NCBI GenBank assembly: GCA_003241875.1
Contig: QBLU01000002.1
Location: 1 to 64,000 of the forward strand
Origin: Alphaproteobacteria bacterium
Lineage (GTDB): Bacteria; Pseudomonadota; Alphaproteobacteria; Sphingomonadales; Sphingomonadaceae
Length of the DNA stretch: 64,000 nucleotides
Reading direction: 5' to 3'
Under the pieces are notes generated by a model. It did not search any database, was not told the origin of the DNA, and was given only the letters and a program-made list of their open reading frames with translations. Below, piece by piece: positions 62,346-64,000 of the stretch; position 1 is the first letter of the stretch; the number at the start of each line of letters is the position of its first letter. The translations under genes and the position numbers were made by a program.

Positions 62346-62375
62346 GTTAACGAAATTATAAACGCTTGTTAACGA
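62346..62375 (-). promoter_or_regulatory. Promoter of the DUF2726-like gene with TTAAC repeats (CtrA-like half sites)
   Basis: Two direct GTTAACGA copies (62346-62353 and 62368-62375, plus-strand sense) flank a perfect minus-strand -10 box TATAAT (62360-62355). On the minus strand the first copy extends to TTAACCAT, a sequence known as a CtrA half site in Caulobacter. Spacing is not the canonical TTAA-N7-TTAA. Confidence 0.45.
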
Positions 62376-62400
62376 TATAGTTGTTTGCTCTCGGAAAGTA

Positions 62401-63039
62401 TTAACCAGCAAAGTTGCGGGCGGCAAAATCCCAGTTGAGATGCTTGTCGACGATCGCCTTCACATGGTCCGGCCGACGGTTCTGATAATCGAGATAATAG
62501 GCATGTTCCCAGACATCGACGGTAAGCAAGGGCGTCGCACCATCGGTGAACGGCACCTCGGCATCGTCGGTGCTGACCGTCTTCAGCGTGCCGTCGACCA
62601 GCACCAGCCAGCCCCAGCCGGTGCCGAACTGTTCGACGCTCGACTTGACCAGCGCTTCCTTCAGCGCGTCGAGGCTGCCGAAATCGCGGTCGATGGCCTC
62701 GGCGAGGGCACCCGACGGCGTCTGCGCCTCGGGGCTGAGGCTGTTCCAGTAAAAATTGTGGTTCCAGCACTGGGCCGCGTTGTTGAAGATCTTCTTGCGG
62801 TCGGCGTCGCCCGCCGTCGCCAGGATGACATCTTCCAGCGTGCCGCCGGCCAGCGGCGTGTCGGCGAGCAGCTTGTTGAGGGTATCGAAATAGCCCTTGT
62901 GGTGCTTATCATAGTGAAAGCCGATGGTTTCGGCCGAGATCGTCGGCGCCAGCGCATCGCGGTCGAAGGGCAGCGGCTGCTGCGTCAGCGGCGACGCCTG
63001 GCTGGTCGGCGGCAGGGCTTCGAGCGTATCGGTCGTCAT
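62401..63039 (-). CDS. sodB: Iron-type superoxide dismutase
   Basis: This 212-residue enzyme has the Fe/Mn ligand pattern: His in GFHYDKHHKGY, His in AAQCWNHNFYW, and Asp and His in VDVWEHAYYLDY. The Gln in AAQCWNH is the outer-sphere residue position typical of Fe-SOD. It begins with a ~15-residue extra N-terminus (MTTDTLEALPPTSQ) beyond the usual start but has no clear signal. GAGGAG before the ATG supports it. It lies 23 bp after leuD. Confidence 0.95.
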   Translation of the reverse strand: MTTDTLEALPPTSQASPLTQQPLPFDRDALAPTISAETIGFHYDKHHKGYFDTLNKLLADTPLAGGTLEDVILATAGDADRKKIFNNAAQCWNHNFYWNSLSPEAQTPSGALAEAIDRDFGSLDALKEALVKSSVEQFGTGWGWLVLVDGTLKTVSTDDAEVPFTDGATPLLTVDVWEHAYYLDYQNRRPDHVKAIVDKHLNWDFAARNFAG

Positions 63040-63062
63040 GGGGAATCTCCTCGGGTGTCCGC

Positions 63063-63668
63063 TCAGCGGTTCCCGAGGTAAACCCATGGCCGCAACGAGC
63101 GGTTCCGGTCGTGCCAGGCGGCAATGGTCGCAGCCGACTGCAGGGTGAGGTCGATGGCATCGAGGCCGCCGACCAGCATGGCCTTGGCCTCGGCGTTGAT
63201 TTCGAACGCGAAAGCCAGTGTGCCGGCGGTGACGCGCTGCGCCGGCAGGTCGATATGGACGGCAACATCGTGCGCCGCGAGAGCATCGACGGCGGCGCGC
63301 GGCAACGCCAGCGGCAGGACGCCGCCGCGGACGGCATTGCCGGCGAAGATCGGGCTGAAGCTCGGCGCGATCACCGCCCGGATGCCGTGTTCGGCAAGCG
63401 CCCAGACGGCGTGCTCGCGGCTCGAGCCGCAGCCGAAATTGGCGCCGGCGAGCAGGATGGCGGCGTCGCGGAAGCCCGGCCGGTTGAGGACGAATTCGGG
63501 GTTTTCGGTGCGGCCTTCGGTGTAACGGCGACCCGCGAACAGGCCGGCGGCGAGGCCGGTCTTGCCGGTGGTCTTCATCTCGCGCGACGGGATGATGATA
63601 TCGGTGTCGATATTGTCCTCGAGCAGCGGCGCCGCGAGCGAGGTGAGCGTGGTGAAGGGCGTGCTCAT
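63063..63668 (-). CDS. leuD: 3-isopropylmalate dehydratase small subunit
   Basis: This 201-residue subunit partners with LeuC in leucine synthesis. It shows NIDTDIIIPSREMKTTGKTGLAAGLFAGRRY and GANFGCGSSREHAVWAL, the swivel-domain signature. The start overlaps the leuC stop as ATGA. Confidence 0.96.
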   Translation of the reverse strand: MSTPFTTLTSLAAPLLEDNIDTDIIIPSREMKTTGKTGLAAGLFAGRRYTEGRTENPEFVLNRPGFRDAAILLAGANFGCGSSREHAVWALAEHGIRAVIAPSFSPIFAGNAVRGGVLPLALPRAAVDALAAHDVAVHIDLPAQRVTAGTLAFAFEINAEAKAMLVGGLDAIDLTLQSAATIAAWHDRNRSLRPWVYLGNR

Positions 63669-64000
63669 GGTGCGCTGATTCGCCCGGCGATGGCGCTGGC
63701 GGCGACGACTTCGGGGCTGGCGATATGGGTGCGGGTGCCGGGGCCCTGGCGGCTTTCGAAGTTGCGGTTGGTGCTGGAGATGACACGCTGCCCGGCGCCG
63801 AAGCTTTCGCCGCCGGCGAAGAAGCACATCGAGCAGCCCGATTCGCGCCATTCGAAGCCGGCGGCGGTGAAGACGGCGTCGAGCCCTTCGGCTTCCGCGG
63901 CACGCTTCACCGCCGATGATCCGGGCACGACGATGGCGCGCACACCGTTGGCGACATGCCGGCCGGCGACGATGGCGGCGGCGCGCTGCAGGTCCGACAG
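63665..64000 (-). CDS. leuC: 3-isopropylmalate dehydratase large subunit, C-terminal fragment (runs off the right edge)
   Basis: The last 111 codons are present: LSDLQRAAAIVAGRHVANGVRAIVVPGSSAVKR, FEWRESGCSMCFF with the cluster-binding Cys pair, and SSTNRNFESRQGPGTRTHIASPEVVAASAIAGRI at the end. This matches the aconitase-family large subunit. The start is beyond the window. Confidence 0.96.
   Translation of the reverse strand: MSDLQRAAAIVAGRHVANGVRAIVVPGSSAVKRAAEAEGLDAVFTAAGFEWRESGCSMCFFAGGESFGAGQRVISSTNRNFESRQGPGTRTHIASPEVVAASAIAGRISAP

Overview
The window looks like a chromosomal segment of a high-GC alphaproteobacterium, most likely a sphingomonad (Sphingomonadales). The basis is a fused bcsA-bcsB cellulose synthase, a PEPxxWA-type C-terminal sorting tag, CtrA-type TTAA-N7-TTAA boxes, the fabI-aroC pairing, several families of short dispersed palindromes, and heavy use of ATGA/GTGA stop-start overlaps. 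No rRNA, tRNA, CRISPR, prophage or intact insertion sequence was recognised.

Layout. 1-5724 (minus) is a cellulose biosynthesis operon (small BcsR/BcsP-like protein, bcsQ, bcsAB fusion, start of bcsC). 6064-8010 is a membrane-anchored metallophosphoesterase. 8271-13702 (minus) encodes an apparently periplasmic molybdenum hydroxylase (Mo subunit, [2Fe-2S] subunit, three-haem cytochrome c) with an exported amidohydrolase. 13926-16510 holds ilvG-ilvM and a divergent Lrp-type regulator. 16551-33512 is the most interesting region, described below. 33530-39178 is mostly core genes: aroC, fabI, yihY-like, a DnaJ-like chaperone, an S1/P1 nuclease and a YpfJ-like metalloprotein. 39175-42507 holds a lipoprotein, a DUF808 protein, a PEP-CTERM protein and a DUF559 nuclease framed by palindromes. 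42792-48810 has nrdB, nrdA, class I fumarase and a HAD hydrolase. 49161-58453 has an EpmB-like radical SAM enzyme, a NylB-like hydrolase, ettA, two uncharacterised proteins, an M28 peptidase and another serine hydrolase. The right end has a TauE-like permease, a CoA-transferase, an HMG-CoA-lyase-like enzyme, a DUF2726-like protein, Fe-type sodB, leuD and the end of leuC.

The 16.5-33.5 kb region reads as a dedicated D-amino-acid/D-peptide scavenging island. An XRE-cupin regulator is divergent from a plus-strand operon (serine hydrolase, dgcA-like racemase/epimerase, dgcN-like N-acetyltransferase, YkvI-like permease, second serine hydrolase, membrane dipeptidase). A minus-strand set (divergent membrane dipeptidase, two more serine hydrolases, HDAC-like deacetylase, TonB receptor) converges on it at a terminator at 25342-25367. 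Four promoter regions carry the same roughly 22-bp element, a TTGAC-like -35 box followed at fixed spacing by a CTGATCAG-like core: 17194, 20289, 27773 (minus) and 33512 (minus). This suggests one regulon controlled by the local XRE-cupin protein. The proposed flow is: outer-membrane import, periplasmic trimming of D-residue peptides, permease uptake, N-acetylation and racemisation of D-Glu, and perhaps deacetylation by the HDAC-like enzyme. The operator sharing is visible in the sequence; the substrate and the regulator-operator link are inference.
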